A stretch of DNA of 64,000 bases from Leishmania mexicana MHOM/GT/2001/U1103 (lineage: Eukaryota > Euglenozoa > Kinetoplastea > Trypanosomatida > Trypanosomatidae): the NCBI RefSeq assembly GCF_000234665.1, contig NC_018336.1, forward strand, positions 971,069 through 1,035,068, in the 5' to 3' direction. The notes beneath the pieces are model-generated. The model was not told where the DNA came from, made no database searches, and was given only the letters and a program-made list of their open reading frames with translations. Both the position numbers and the translations under genes were made by a program. Below, piece by piece: positions 11,701 through 20,315 of the stretch; the first letter of the stretch is position 1; every line of letters starts with the position of its first letter.

Positions 11701-11900
11701 CTTGGGAGTTCAGCGACGGCATAAGCAGCGTTGGCGGTGAGTGGAACAACGCAAGCACCAACACCCAGTCCTCGGTGTGGGCGCAGCATGATGCGGCCGC
11801 TCCAGAGCCGTCGTCTGTGACTGGTCGCCAGACCGAACTGGTCGGCCACATCGGCACGACATCGCCGTCTCCCTCGGCGGTGCGGCCCAACCGGCGCTAA
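8742..11900 (+). CDS. Conserved-looking hypothetical protein, 1,052 residues
   Basis: ATG at 8742 fits directly downstream of a good splice-acceptor candidate (AG at 8665). The protein starts with a short helical stretch (residues ~7-30) and a second around residues 90-120, followed by a largely helical body. A low-complexity Ala/Pro linker (residues ~500-520) separates an N-terminal half from a C-terminal half (residues ~525-930) with alternating hydrophobic pattern and several Cys residues. The last ~120 residues are Ser/Thr-rich. I recognise no domain, signal peptide or membrane segment. Normal Leishmania-like codon use over the full length and a clean stop support a real gene; its function is unknown. 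Confidence 0.85.
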   Translation: MSLVPHTQELQREVEALQQLRRSLHDSYIVDDKAGHRPVKNVRKPLASIDKRRTVDAPTLNVLKSPNYPFTLCEEAPPSYVPPPVPYDVEGEIDSLKQRVLQVQADFQSYQKRHSRGGEPLSASQVLDFFSQNKAYAEIAWEVSSLQWFYRWVLSHSISHLWNCKEQLEYVLTAHDKSLPQTVEEMDACLLACPFAVAVSILDSDRQAVVAQERRRLRSVSRIYRENVPSIAVTAATSCYLTPEEKYMYQEFFNQSEHMILLLNHTLLLNDANSASTAALKSRTESAGRGLLLNSQSRAHGYIQDSDALSLPIEPTIGVMDTASLTKETLHAVAAEQEMITALMKAIRERQQRGECFEVSAAEGERTRAAQVAVYGCVLSDMSLMSHQMTLTVEFMEHYESWLKLHGYNSHDQLMTALSKRSGGTAWPTLSIHGERGAADGHDHFVPPTESMKRYYRPREKAAREAVDAKGKTPASETYKPVGRSGMAPSGGDSGSSAASFPSVPAAAAPAKAAAAANAVNEHMVVSPASRTVSEWQETDSEMANAFYALLIHANEAVRKSRGAVAAKDDAVERTWLTACLRYAVIKMLRRDWGAADVAKGMLAVEEALLAVVGRKGAFSCMQSTAAALCVVVKEVARLCVARSSPPSLIAEVPVAVHIPDEVDNYAKVVADVTNPVEQQRWGSFVDAVWFQADPSSASCGGLVFQPMSADGELTGPIPCNKQSAVHFLYIEAICMPPSAVPSGVVSVALRYRIPRMSPTADTSRRVAPTLAAVSDAQPSSRGGLSRYHLARRVLMALFEIEAKGLLPCFACRVSEVGVVPLVQMVYIAFDDGNTSSVVDKDHAPHLCMLPPAAMELKRMDARVGAARVPTSPADALYAAYAEPVNFSSIGLLVGAVLEDMASRAPTLHDLYMTAATVLEQATFDVKSGATPKAFANASTHPTPMACAPTKKRAMSIQRETVINRNSSSIGRFISPLLRHIDDRISSWEFSDGISSVGGEWNNASTNTQSSVWAQHDAAAPEPSSVTGRQTELVGHIGTTSPSPSAVRPNRR

Positions 11901-14170
11901 GCAGAAGACATGTACGCGCGTCTATGCGAACTTCACTCTTCTTTTTTTTGCGTGTGTCCTTCTCTCTTCTTGTACTGCGTACGTCTCTCGCTCTTGTTGG
12001 GTTGCTTCGTGTTGGGAAGTCGGCTTGTGGTGGGCGTCTGTCTCTCTCTCCCCCGCGTGTGTGTGTGCACGTGCCAGTGGATTGGATGTTTCCTTCGTTA
12101 CCAGCAACGGTAGTGCATGGTAACCGGTGTGGAGAGCACATGGCTGAAGGTGCCGTGACGATAGCCATCTGGAGAGGGGAGTCGATGTGGGGAGGGTCTG
12201 GAGAGTGCAGGTGCCCAAGTGTGAAGGAAGGGGGTGTCATAGCGGCCCAGATGACGAGGCGGGGATGAAGTGAGGTCCAGCGTGATGGGGAGGCCCTTTC
12301 CCTCTTGCATTCTTCCACACACACACACGGGTCGATCCAGCTGCTACTGCTGCGTTCTGATTTCCGTCGCCTCTGGCCCACAGTCTCCTCCTCGCACACG
12401 TTTTTTTTGTGTGCTCTTTCGCGTACGCTCGGCACCCGACGACCACCACGACTGCTAGTTTCTCTCCCCCCGCACCGTCTCCGTCGTGAAGTGCGACGGC
12501 TGCCGTCGTTGACATCTTGGTTGTCGTCGAGTAGTTCACCATGTTATCTGTGGTTGTTTTGCCATGTCTTTATCATCTTTGTTCTCTTCGTCTTGTTACG
12601 ACTCTCGTCTCTCCGGGAGGAGGTGGTGCGGCACTTTACTTGGTACGATGCACACACACACACACACACGCACACACACACACACATACATATGCATGTA
12701 TACGTCTCTCGGGTGAAGTTAGATTCTTCTCAGCTCTCTCCTGTCTTCTACATGTTTCTCTCTTCGTTTTTGTTTTTTCTCTCGCTCCCGTTGCCCGTCC
12801 CTCTATGTTGTGCGATGTGATGGCGTGTCTACCGGTAGCGCTGCGCTCGTGCGTGTACCCCGTTGGGCTCATTCTTTTTTTTTCGCTTCTGTTCTTGCCT
12901 CCCCTCCCCCTTCATCACCCCTCTACTTGTCCTTCCGTCGAGGGCCTCACCAGTCGCGTTGGCCGACGGCTGCTTTGCAGCGTTGCTGGTTCTCTCGGGA
13001 GAGCTGGAAGACTTCGACCGGCTGTGAGGCCACAAAATGGCGGGGGTGCGGTTGTATCGTCGCCTGCGCTGAGGAGGGGGAAGGATGAGGAGCGGCAAGT
13101 CGTCATCGCATCCGGCGTATGTGCGCGTGCATGCGTACGGCCTCCCAAGCATCAGCAGTCTGAAAACGAACTAGCACAAAGGCGAAGAGGCTTCTCAAGC
13201 GATTTTTGGGTGCCACGTTAGGTGTGCGTGTCAGGGTGCGAGGATGGCCAGGGTGCCAGGTCGTGGGAACACCCCTTTCCACCCACCGACATGCACACAC
13301 ACACACACACATTTTCTGCTTGTGCACTCGTTCACCGCACTGTTTTATTCTTGCGTATTTCATGTATTACTCTGGGATGGCGCTCCGCATTTTCGCAGTG
13401 ACAAGATGACCGAGCATTCTTCAAAGGAAAAAAATAAGGCTAGCCCAGAGGCACGCGTGTACCGTCTCACTGTGTGGCGCGATTCGCTGCACCGAATACA
13501 ATATGCTGGATGCGGTGCGGGGCGAGGTGGGGGGCGTGGGCGAGGCCGGCAGGAGTTGATATGAAGAGGGTCTGCCAACTCATTGTGATCGCCGCTTTCG
13601 ATATGCTTCTCGACCCACTTCGCACTTTGCATTGCTTCCTGCTGCCGATTGGGATGGCAACGTACTCGCGCGCACTTTTCCATCTATTTTGTGCGCGTTT
13701 GTCTGCTCCCTCTCATTTTCTTGGCGCCCCGTATACTTGCCGCGAGTTTCGCGAACGACGGTCGCGCGGATGCGATCCTCCTCCCCTTCCCCACGAAGAG
13801 AGACCCAGTTGCGAGAGACAGTATGCATGGAGTTGCTTCATCATAGTTTCTCGTGTGTGCCGCTTTCCGTTTTTTTTCAGTTGGCGGTTTCCCACACGAA
13901 CTGGCCACTGTCTGTTTGAGGGACGCGGTTATTCTAATCAACGCTACACGCTGTCGCACGCAACGCACACCTTGTTAGCTTGTACTTGACGTCTCGATCG
14001 AAGAACGAAGGCTCGCACTCAACCGTCATCCAATCTTGCACGCATCTTCGCCCGCTGCTGGGAGTTGTGCTGAGCCCCTCTCAGCACTGCTTCTTTTGGC
14101 CTCTTCTTGGACGAATCTTTTACCAAATCGGGTGCTGACAAGTATACCAAGCCCTCCTCTTCGAGCAGGC
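11901..14170. other. Long intergenic spacer
   Basis: 2.3 kb without a supportable gene. It contains a (CA)n tract at 12651-12688 with one CG interruption, a shorter CA run near 13292-13310 and many T/C-rich stretches. Frames of up to 226 codons are made of repeat-derived residues (His-Thr, Cys-Val, Ser-Leu) and were not called. Confidence 0.6.
12651..12688. repeat. (CA)n microsatellite
   Basis: Dinucleotide CA repeat of ~19 units, interrupted once by CG, in the spacer before the membrane-protein gene. Confidence 0.85.
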
Positions 14171-15370
14171 ATGAATTTAAAGAGCGCAGAGGCGGTTCCC
14201 ACCAGGGGTGGCGGCACTGCGCTATCATCTGCGGCGGAGCACAACATTCGAATTCTGCGGTACGGCTCGCTAGCCATTCTCGGCGGCTATGTGGTGGCCA
14301 CCTTTTACAAAATTGGTCTCATCGCCCGAATCTTGCCGGCTGCCCTCAACCATCCCTTGGAGTCTGCCGTGGAGGCCATCAAGAGCCGAACGCAGCCGGT
14401 GGGCGATGCGAAGCGCTTTGCCTTGGCCCGGGCTCACTTGACGGCAACGTACAGTCTCGCCGCGTCTGGCATGCTTGCATTGGCGAGTGGTGTTGCCACC
14501 TTCCGCTGCGTACCACGCGTTCCGATTGCCATACCTGTTGCCACAACCGTGGTGCCGACGGTACTGCTGCTCGGCATCCGAAGGCGACTGATGCTTTCTG
14601 CAGGTCGACTAATATGTTTCTTCACGTCGCTGATGTCTGTGGGGTACGCGCTGGGGCCTATTGGTTGGGTTGCGCAAGACACCCTCATCGTTTTAGTGCT
14701 GCTTACTGGCTGCACCATGACTGGCCTTTGCGTTCCGCTGTACCTCACGCGCGGCATGATTAGCTATGTGGTGAGCGCTCAGGTGCTTTCATCCGCCTTG
14801 TCCGTCGCTCTCGTCACGGCCCCGAGGCAGTCCAAGGACAACTCGCCATTCAAGGCGCTCAAGGAGCAGGCGGGGGTGAAGATTATACTGAATAGCGACA
14901 TCAACGTGCTCTTCACGATGCAACTCATGTCCAACGTGGGAGTTTGTGTGTTGCACACGCTACCGAGCATTTATCACTGCGTGACTTGGCAGGGATGCGA
15001 GGCAGACCTGCAAGACTCGATCGACCCGGTGAGAGAGGCGTTCGGGATTTGCGCCGGTACCACCTACGTCATCTACCGCTGCGTCCGTTGGGCCTGTCGC
15101 CTTCTCATCAGGCGAGTCATGGCAGACAGCACTAATAACCAGCATGGTGGGCATGGGCAAAACACCTGGCTGGCGCTTGCCAATCACTCGCTGGATGTGA
15201 ACCGTGCGAGCGGTGTCGTGTCGTGTGTGATCATGGGCCTCTGGTACGTGCGCGCCGTGTCACTGCTGCAGAGGGGCGACATGGAAACGTTACTAAATCA
15301 GCTGCGCTCCGTCTGCGCGCGTTTCTCGCCGATGAGCCTGCTGCTCGGGAGCTCTGCCGTGCGCTACTGA
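14171..15370 (+). CDS. Multi-pass membrane protein, possibly Bax-inhibitor-1/GHITM-like
   Basis: The open frame extends upstream to 14036 only through a TTG; the first in-frame ATG is 14171, 29 nt after an AG (14141-14142) that follows a T/C-rich tract, so I use it (399 residues). About seven or eight hydrophobic segments are visible, e.g. around residues 30-47, 95-115, 118-138, 150-170, 175-195, 200-220, 250-272 and 350-370. Segment order, and a positively charged stretch followed by a Thr/Tyr-containing first core helix, recall the mitochondrial GHITM branch of the Bax inhibitor-1 (TMBIM) family. That resemblance is from memory and weak. A transporter or other organelle membrane protein remains possible. 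Confidence 0.8.
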   Translation: MNLKSAEAVPTRGGGTALSSAAEHNIRILRYGSLAILGGYVVATFYKIGLIARILPAALNHPLESAVEAIKSRTQPVGDAKRFALARAHLTATYSLAASGMLALASGVATFRCVPRVPIAIPVATTVVPTVLLLGIRRRLMLSAGRLICFFTSLMSVGYALGPIGWVAQDTLIVLVLLTGCTMTGLCVPLYLTRGMISYVVSAQVLSSALSVALVTAPRQSKDNSPFKALKEQAGVKIILNSDINVLFTMQLMSNVGVCVLHTLPSIYHCVTWQGCEADLQDSIDPVREAFGICAGTTYVIYRCVRWACRLLIRRVMADSTNNQHGGHGQNTWLALANHSLDVNRASGVVSCVIMGLWYVRAVSLLQRGDMETLLNQLRSVCARFSPMSLLLGSSAVRY

Positions 15371-17742
15371 ATGAGCGACCGCCTTTCACCCTTCTTTTCG
15401 GCTCGCCATGGCGGAACCGATGACATGGACGGCAGGGGAAAAGAACTCGCATTAACCGCAACGGGAGAAGCGGGAAGGCAGCGGGGGAGGGAGGGGGGAG
15501 CGAGCTGCATGTATCCCCTGTGCTGTGTGCCGCCGCGTCCGCATGGCAACCGTCATCTCTCTTCTCTCATCCGGGTGGGTGTGAGAGTGGTGGGGCTCTC
15601 CTTAAAACAAAAATATGAGAAATCCCGACGGTACTCTTTTTACTGCCAGCCGTCCAAGCGCGCTTTCCTCGATCTTCTTCAAGAAGAGCGAGGGGAGGGG
15701 GCACACGTGACGAGGAGCGGCTTCGCTGGCGCTGTGGGCGTACGTGCTTTTCGGGCCTGCGAGAGGGGGTGCCGAGGCGGCAGGATCACCACGGCCACCC
15801 CCACCCCCACCGCGCTGTTTCCCTTTGTGCTTCCTTTTTTTTGCTCTCTCACATCCATAGCGTACGGGTGAGGCTGGCGTGTGCGGACGGGGATACTGCG
15901 GGATACCCCCCTCCCTTTCCGCATCTCCTCCCACCACCCTCTTTTTTTTTCTGCGGCTGCCGTTCGATGGTGGCGCACACACGAGCACATGGCAACGGCA
16001 CGAGCTATGCAAGACAAACATGCGCGCTCCTTCACATGCCTTCGCATCGTGCCCTCTCACGCCGCCTTGCTCACAAAGCTGAAGTTTTTTGTTCCTCTTT
16101 GCTGCTTACGCGGGCGAGCCAACGCGACAGCACACTGACCGCTGCTGCCGCTGCTGGGGAACTCAGTTCGCTTCACTCGTCTTCCGATAAGAAGGTGGGC
16201 TACGACAGTTGAACAGATCGAGTAGCACCATGCATGGGCAGTGCCCCGCTCGCGCACCCATAGATAGAGAACTGGGCGGAGGTCATCGACTGTGTCTACT
16301 GGTCCCTGGTGTAATGACGGCCTCAGCCTCGTTGCTGGTGCGCACGTTGCAGAATATCGAGAGCATCAAGCAGCGCGGCGTCGGCGGCCGCAGTGCGAAT
16401 GGCTGCGTGTTGGACAAGACGATGCTGACCCGACCGAGGTCGGTGCGGTGCCACGTTGAATGCTCGTCTCTGCCCCCGCTCACTGACGGACTCGTGCGCG
16501 AGAAACGGGTCCGGTCATGCGACAACGCACATGCTTTCAGAGGACGAGGCGGCTGTCGCCTCTCTCTCCCTCCCTCTCTTTCGCCTTTGTGCGCTTCGCG
16601 ACGCACGTGAAGACATTTTTCATGCTCGTAGGTTTTCTTTTTTTTTTCGTGCGCGTGCGCGCGTGTGTGTGCATGGGGTGGGAGGGGGCGGGGACAGTAA
16701 CGCGACAAGGCGAAAGGAAAACGAAAATAGTTGCGAGGAAAGTCGCAGAGGGGGCTCAGCAGCGCCTTTGGCGGTCTCTTGATCGATCTCTTCGCCCTTC
16801 TCCGCTGGCTTTCTCGCGTTTACCTTACTTGTCTGCTCTCCTTGACCGCTTCGCATGCGTACACATCCGATACATGCTCACCAGCTCGCAAGTGGTTGCA
16901 CAGAAACCCTGTGAGACACTCTATGCATCGTTCTGCCGCTGCCGCTGCTGCGAATTCAGCAACGCCACGTTTTAGTTGTCGGCCCAGGTGTCCCGTATGT
17001 TCGCTAGGGAGGGCTCGCTAGCCCTTCCTCTTCTGTGGCGCATGTGTGTGTGTGTGTGTGCACCATTTCTTTTTGTTGCTTGTTTCCTCGACCGAGTTGT
17101 TGGTGACACTGCTTGGTTGATCTCTCTCGATGTGGGCGTATTCGTTTCCGTGGCATGCGTCCATTTCTTGTGGTTCTCGGCTGCGCATCATGAGAGGGGT
17201 TCCTCATCCGCGATTTTGCCCATCTTTGGCGCTTTTTCGTTGTTGAGGGTGCGTGCGTGTGTGTGTGCTTGCATGGGCTTGAACGGTGTTACACCTCCTC
17301 GCTCCTTCACTTCGTCCATAGAAGTTCTGGGATGCACGTTAGCGTGTCGCCGCTGTGCCGTGTTGTTGCATGGATGTGCGCGCTTGCATGACTGACTAGC
17401 TGTCCAGCTTACCGATAGGCGCAGTGACGCTTTTCAGCAGTGATGCACGCCTCTGTCGCCCCCCACCCCCGCCCCAGCATCTGCCCCTCTCTTTGCTAGC
17501 AATGCGGAGCTTCCTCCTCTTGCCCGTGCCTACTCCCTGTATCCCTTCATGTTCTCCTCACTGTTGGCTAAACGCTACCCCTTTGCCGCCGTCATCGCCC
17601 CACCTTTCATGGACGTCTTTGGACGTGGTTCGTCGTGCGTGCTGCGCTCTTATGGATGGGTCTTGGATGACGATGGCACGTACGACCCCCCTCCCCCGTC
17701 CCTCCCTCATCATCACTGCAGGAAGGATCGTGCAGAAGAAGA
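15371..17742. other. Long intergenic spacer
   Basis: 2.4 kb without a supportable gene. It carries T-rich and C-rich tracts, TG runs near 16660 and 17045-17060, and a strong pyrimidine stretch at 17687-17719 that ends in the AG at 17720-17721, the likely splice acceptor of the next gene (5'UTR ~21 nt). Confidence 0.6.
17720..17721 (+). promoter_or_regulatory. Predicted trans-splice acceptor AG
   Basis: AG after a strong pyrimidine tract (17687-17719), 21 nt before the ATG at 17743; it helps fix that start. Confidence 0.45.
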
Positions 17743-19506
17743 ATGCCCACAAAAGACGGAGCGGCAGCGAGCCGTGCGAAGCGCTTTGCCGATCAGCGTC
17801 CTGTCGGTGACGTCCCTTGCTGGCTTCGTCGATCCTACACGCGGACGATCCCGAAGGACATTCGGACGACACGGCAGCTGCACCGCACCTTCGAGGATAT
17901 TCGCGAGCAGTGGCGGGATCTGTGCAAAGCTTACACGCACGAAAGGGCTAAGTCTTCTTCGCAAGTGGAGTCAGACACAGAGGAGGTTGTTCCGCATGGT
18001 GCTCGGAGTGCGGTAGAGCGCCTGGTGAGCCAGTTGAAGTCGGTGAAGCAGGAACTACTGGCACACCTGTCGAGGCTCTCTGGCGCACTCGCCGGACCCG
18101 CTGCACCTCTGCCGACTGCGGACACGGCCTCCTCGCTGCCTGCCTGGGTAAGTGACTTGATGGGGAGCAACGACACCTCCAGTGCGAGCACGGTTCGCGT
18201 GGCGCAGAATTCGGAAGCGATGCAACACTACCTGCAGGCGATTTGGCTGGCGCGGCGAGTGTGGGTGTGGTCCCTCTGCTTTGCGAGCGTCGTGATGGAC
18301 CTGGAACTGCTGTCGGGCAGTGTCAGCGTCGCCGCGGCGCTCTTCTTCGGCAACGCGTTTGACACAGCCATGACGCCTGAGCTAGGGGAAGCAAATTGCG
18401 CAGAGAGGGATAACCTTGTTCTTCACAGCGCCTACGACATGGACGGCTCCATTTCAGAAGCACTCCTCTATGCGACGGTAGCAGCAGCAGCAGCGGAAGC
18501 GGAAGGACCATCTGAGGGTCGATCAGGCAACGTGGTTGCCAATCTTGACGACCCCGATTTGCCGCCGCACGTCGCCGTTAAACTGGATGAGGAAGAGTGT
18601 GAGGTGGCTGCCTTTTTCGGCTGCGGTGTGTCGTCTGTGCGCTACACCGCCGACACCGTAGCTGGAGTACCCTCAACGCACGCAGACCCGCACGCGGCAG
18701 TGATGAAGGGCGAAGGTCTCACCCCTTCGCCAGAGATCTCTTCAGCACTGCCGGTACGTGACTTGTTTTGGGTACACGCTGTTGCGCTGTGCTACAGTGT
18801 GATGGCGCGCGATTACACAAGTGCGGCGCGTTTGCTTTCGGTCTTCGAGACGGCGAAGCGTTCCTTTTCAGTCGAGGAGGCGGAGGGGGGCACGGAGGGC
18901 ACTGAGCCTTTATCCCCGACCTCTGCGAAGGCAGCCGAGCAGGCTAACCCGTTGCAGCAGTCTCCGGTGCTACAGGCTGCCACTGTATTCGTACTGCTCG
19001 CGGCGAAGCTGATCGTCGACGAGGACTACAACGCTGTTCAGCAGCTTCTTAGCCGCGCTGGCTTCGTCAGCTGCGACGATAGGGGCTCTCAGAGTGGTGC
19101 GCAGGGCCGCTCGAGCTCGTCGCTGGCCGCCTTGTGCCCCCAGGGTGTTCTTCTGCGCTTCCTGATTCGCCTTTTGGCCGAACATGTCGTGCGACGGCGA
19201 TGGACAGAGCATGGGCTGGGGCAGGCCTTTCGACCCATGGAACCGTTTCATGTCGCTGCCGATGCCGCCGCGGCGGGGTCAGGCATCCCGAAGGCGTCTA
19301 ATCGACATCGGCTGGCGTGCGCGCTGGCGACTGGTGCGTCAACTGATGAGACGGCAGAGCGTTCCCAAGCTGACAGCTGCACAGCCACATGGTCTCTCTT
19401 CCACGGCACGCAACATCTCTGCGACACTTTACAGATGGCCGCCCTGCGAAAGATGGGCGGCGACTGGCCACTTCCTCCGGCACTGCTGAGAAATGCCTTT
19501 GCGTAG
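17743..19506 (+). CDS. Hypothetical protein, 587 residues
   Basis: ATG at 17743 lies 21 nt after a good pyrimidine tract plus AG. The N-terminal ~120 residues are basic then helical. The central part alternates hydrophobic helices (e.g. residues ~165-205, rich in Trp, Val and Leu) with acidic and Ala-rich low-complexity linkers. The C-terminal part (residues ~330-560) is again helical, with an interspersed Ser-rich linker. No catalytic motif, signal peptide or clear membrane segment is visible. The pattern could fit a helical-repeat scaffold, but I do not recognise a family. Confidence 0.82.
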   Translation: MPTKDGAAASRAKRFADQRPVGDVPCWLRRSYTRTIPKDIRTTRQLHRTFEDIREQWRDLCKAYTHERAKSSSQVESDTEEVVPHGARSAVERLVSQLKSVKQELLAHLSRLSGALAGPAAPLPTADTASSLPAWVSDLMGSNDTSSASTVRVAQNSEAMQHYLQAIWLARRVWVWSLCFASVVMDLELLSGSVSVAAALFFGNAFDTAMTPELGEANCAERDNLVLHSAYDMDGSISEALLYATVAAAAAEAEGPSEGRSGNVVANLDDPDLPPHVAVKLDEEECEVAAFFGCGVSSVRYTADTVAGVPSTHADPHAAVMKGEGLTPSPEISSALPVRDLFWVHAVALCYSVMARDYTSAARLLSVFETAKRSFSVEEAEGGTEGTEPLSPTSAKAAEQANPLQQSPVLQAATVFVLLAAKLIVDEDYNAVQQLLSRAGFVSCDDRGSQSGAQGRSSSSLAALCPQGVLLRFLIRLLAEHVVRRRWTEHGLGQAFRPMEPFHVAADAAAAGSGIPKASNRHRLACALATGASTDETAERSQADSCTATWSLFHGTQHLCDTLQMAALRKMGGDWPLPPALLRNAFA

Positions 19507-20315
19507 GACGTCGTTGAAAAAGGTGAGTGGTCCCGCTTCCGTGCACAAGAGCTGCGTGTGCCTCGTCGTACAGCACTCTTCAGGGGGACTCGAGCTCAGC
19601 AGCCTCCATCTCGGTGAGATGGTGTTGTCTGCCTTGGAGGATGCCAGTGCTCACGTAGCAGGGAATGGCGGTTTCATGGGGTGGCTCGCACAGCACACCG
19701 TGAGCAGAGGACAACCCGAGCACAGACAAAGCTAACAAGCATAAAACAACTACAGCTGGGTCGATGCATCGAGTGGCGGCGACAGCTAGTCGCAGCCGCG
19801 CGACTCTCGCCACTTCCATTATTCTGCAGAGAATGATCTTCGAGTGGACACCCGCATGCGCTGTTCCCCTTTATGTTCCTCATGCCGCCCCCTTAGCTGA
19901 CCACAATGCCTTTTCGGAGGAACAGGTGGGGGGGGGGAACGACGCATGCGACAGTCCGCGATGCGCGACGGAGACCTCGGCCATGGTGTACAAGCGTGAA
20001 AGCGTGACGACTCTTCACTGATGCCTCTATGCAGCCTCATGTGCAAATCCCTTTTGGACCTCCCGATTTTCGCCTGAGGGGGATGCGTGCAACCACACCC
20101 TCTCTCAAACCTTCCTCTTCGGGCGATACACTGGCAACTAGCTCGGCAGCGGCGCTGCCCACAGGACACGAGTGGGCAGGCCCTCACAAACTTTGTAGCG
20201 TCTTGTGTCCGGCTTGTGCGGGGACGCCAGTCGCCTTCAACGGAGTTCTCATCACGGAGCTGCCACTGTGTCAGGGGGTCCCCTCTCTTCTTTTTTTCCC
20301 TCCGTCAACTCCCGC
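19507..20315. other. Intergenic spacer before RAD51C-like gene
   Basis: No gene seen. A C/T-rich stretch at 20095-20130 with AG at 20140-20141 is the best splice acceptor for the next gene. A second, stronger tract at 20279-20302 has no AG before the start codon. Confidence 0.5.

Noticed and set aside
12541..13221. Open frame of 226 codons on +
   Set aside because: Begins in T-rich sequence and runs through the CA microsatellite; composition is spacer-like.
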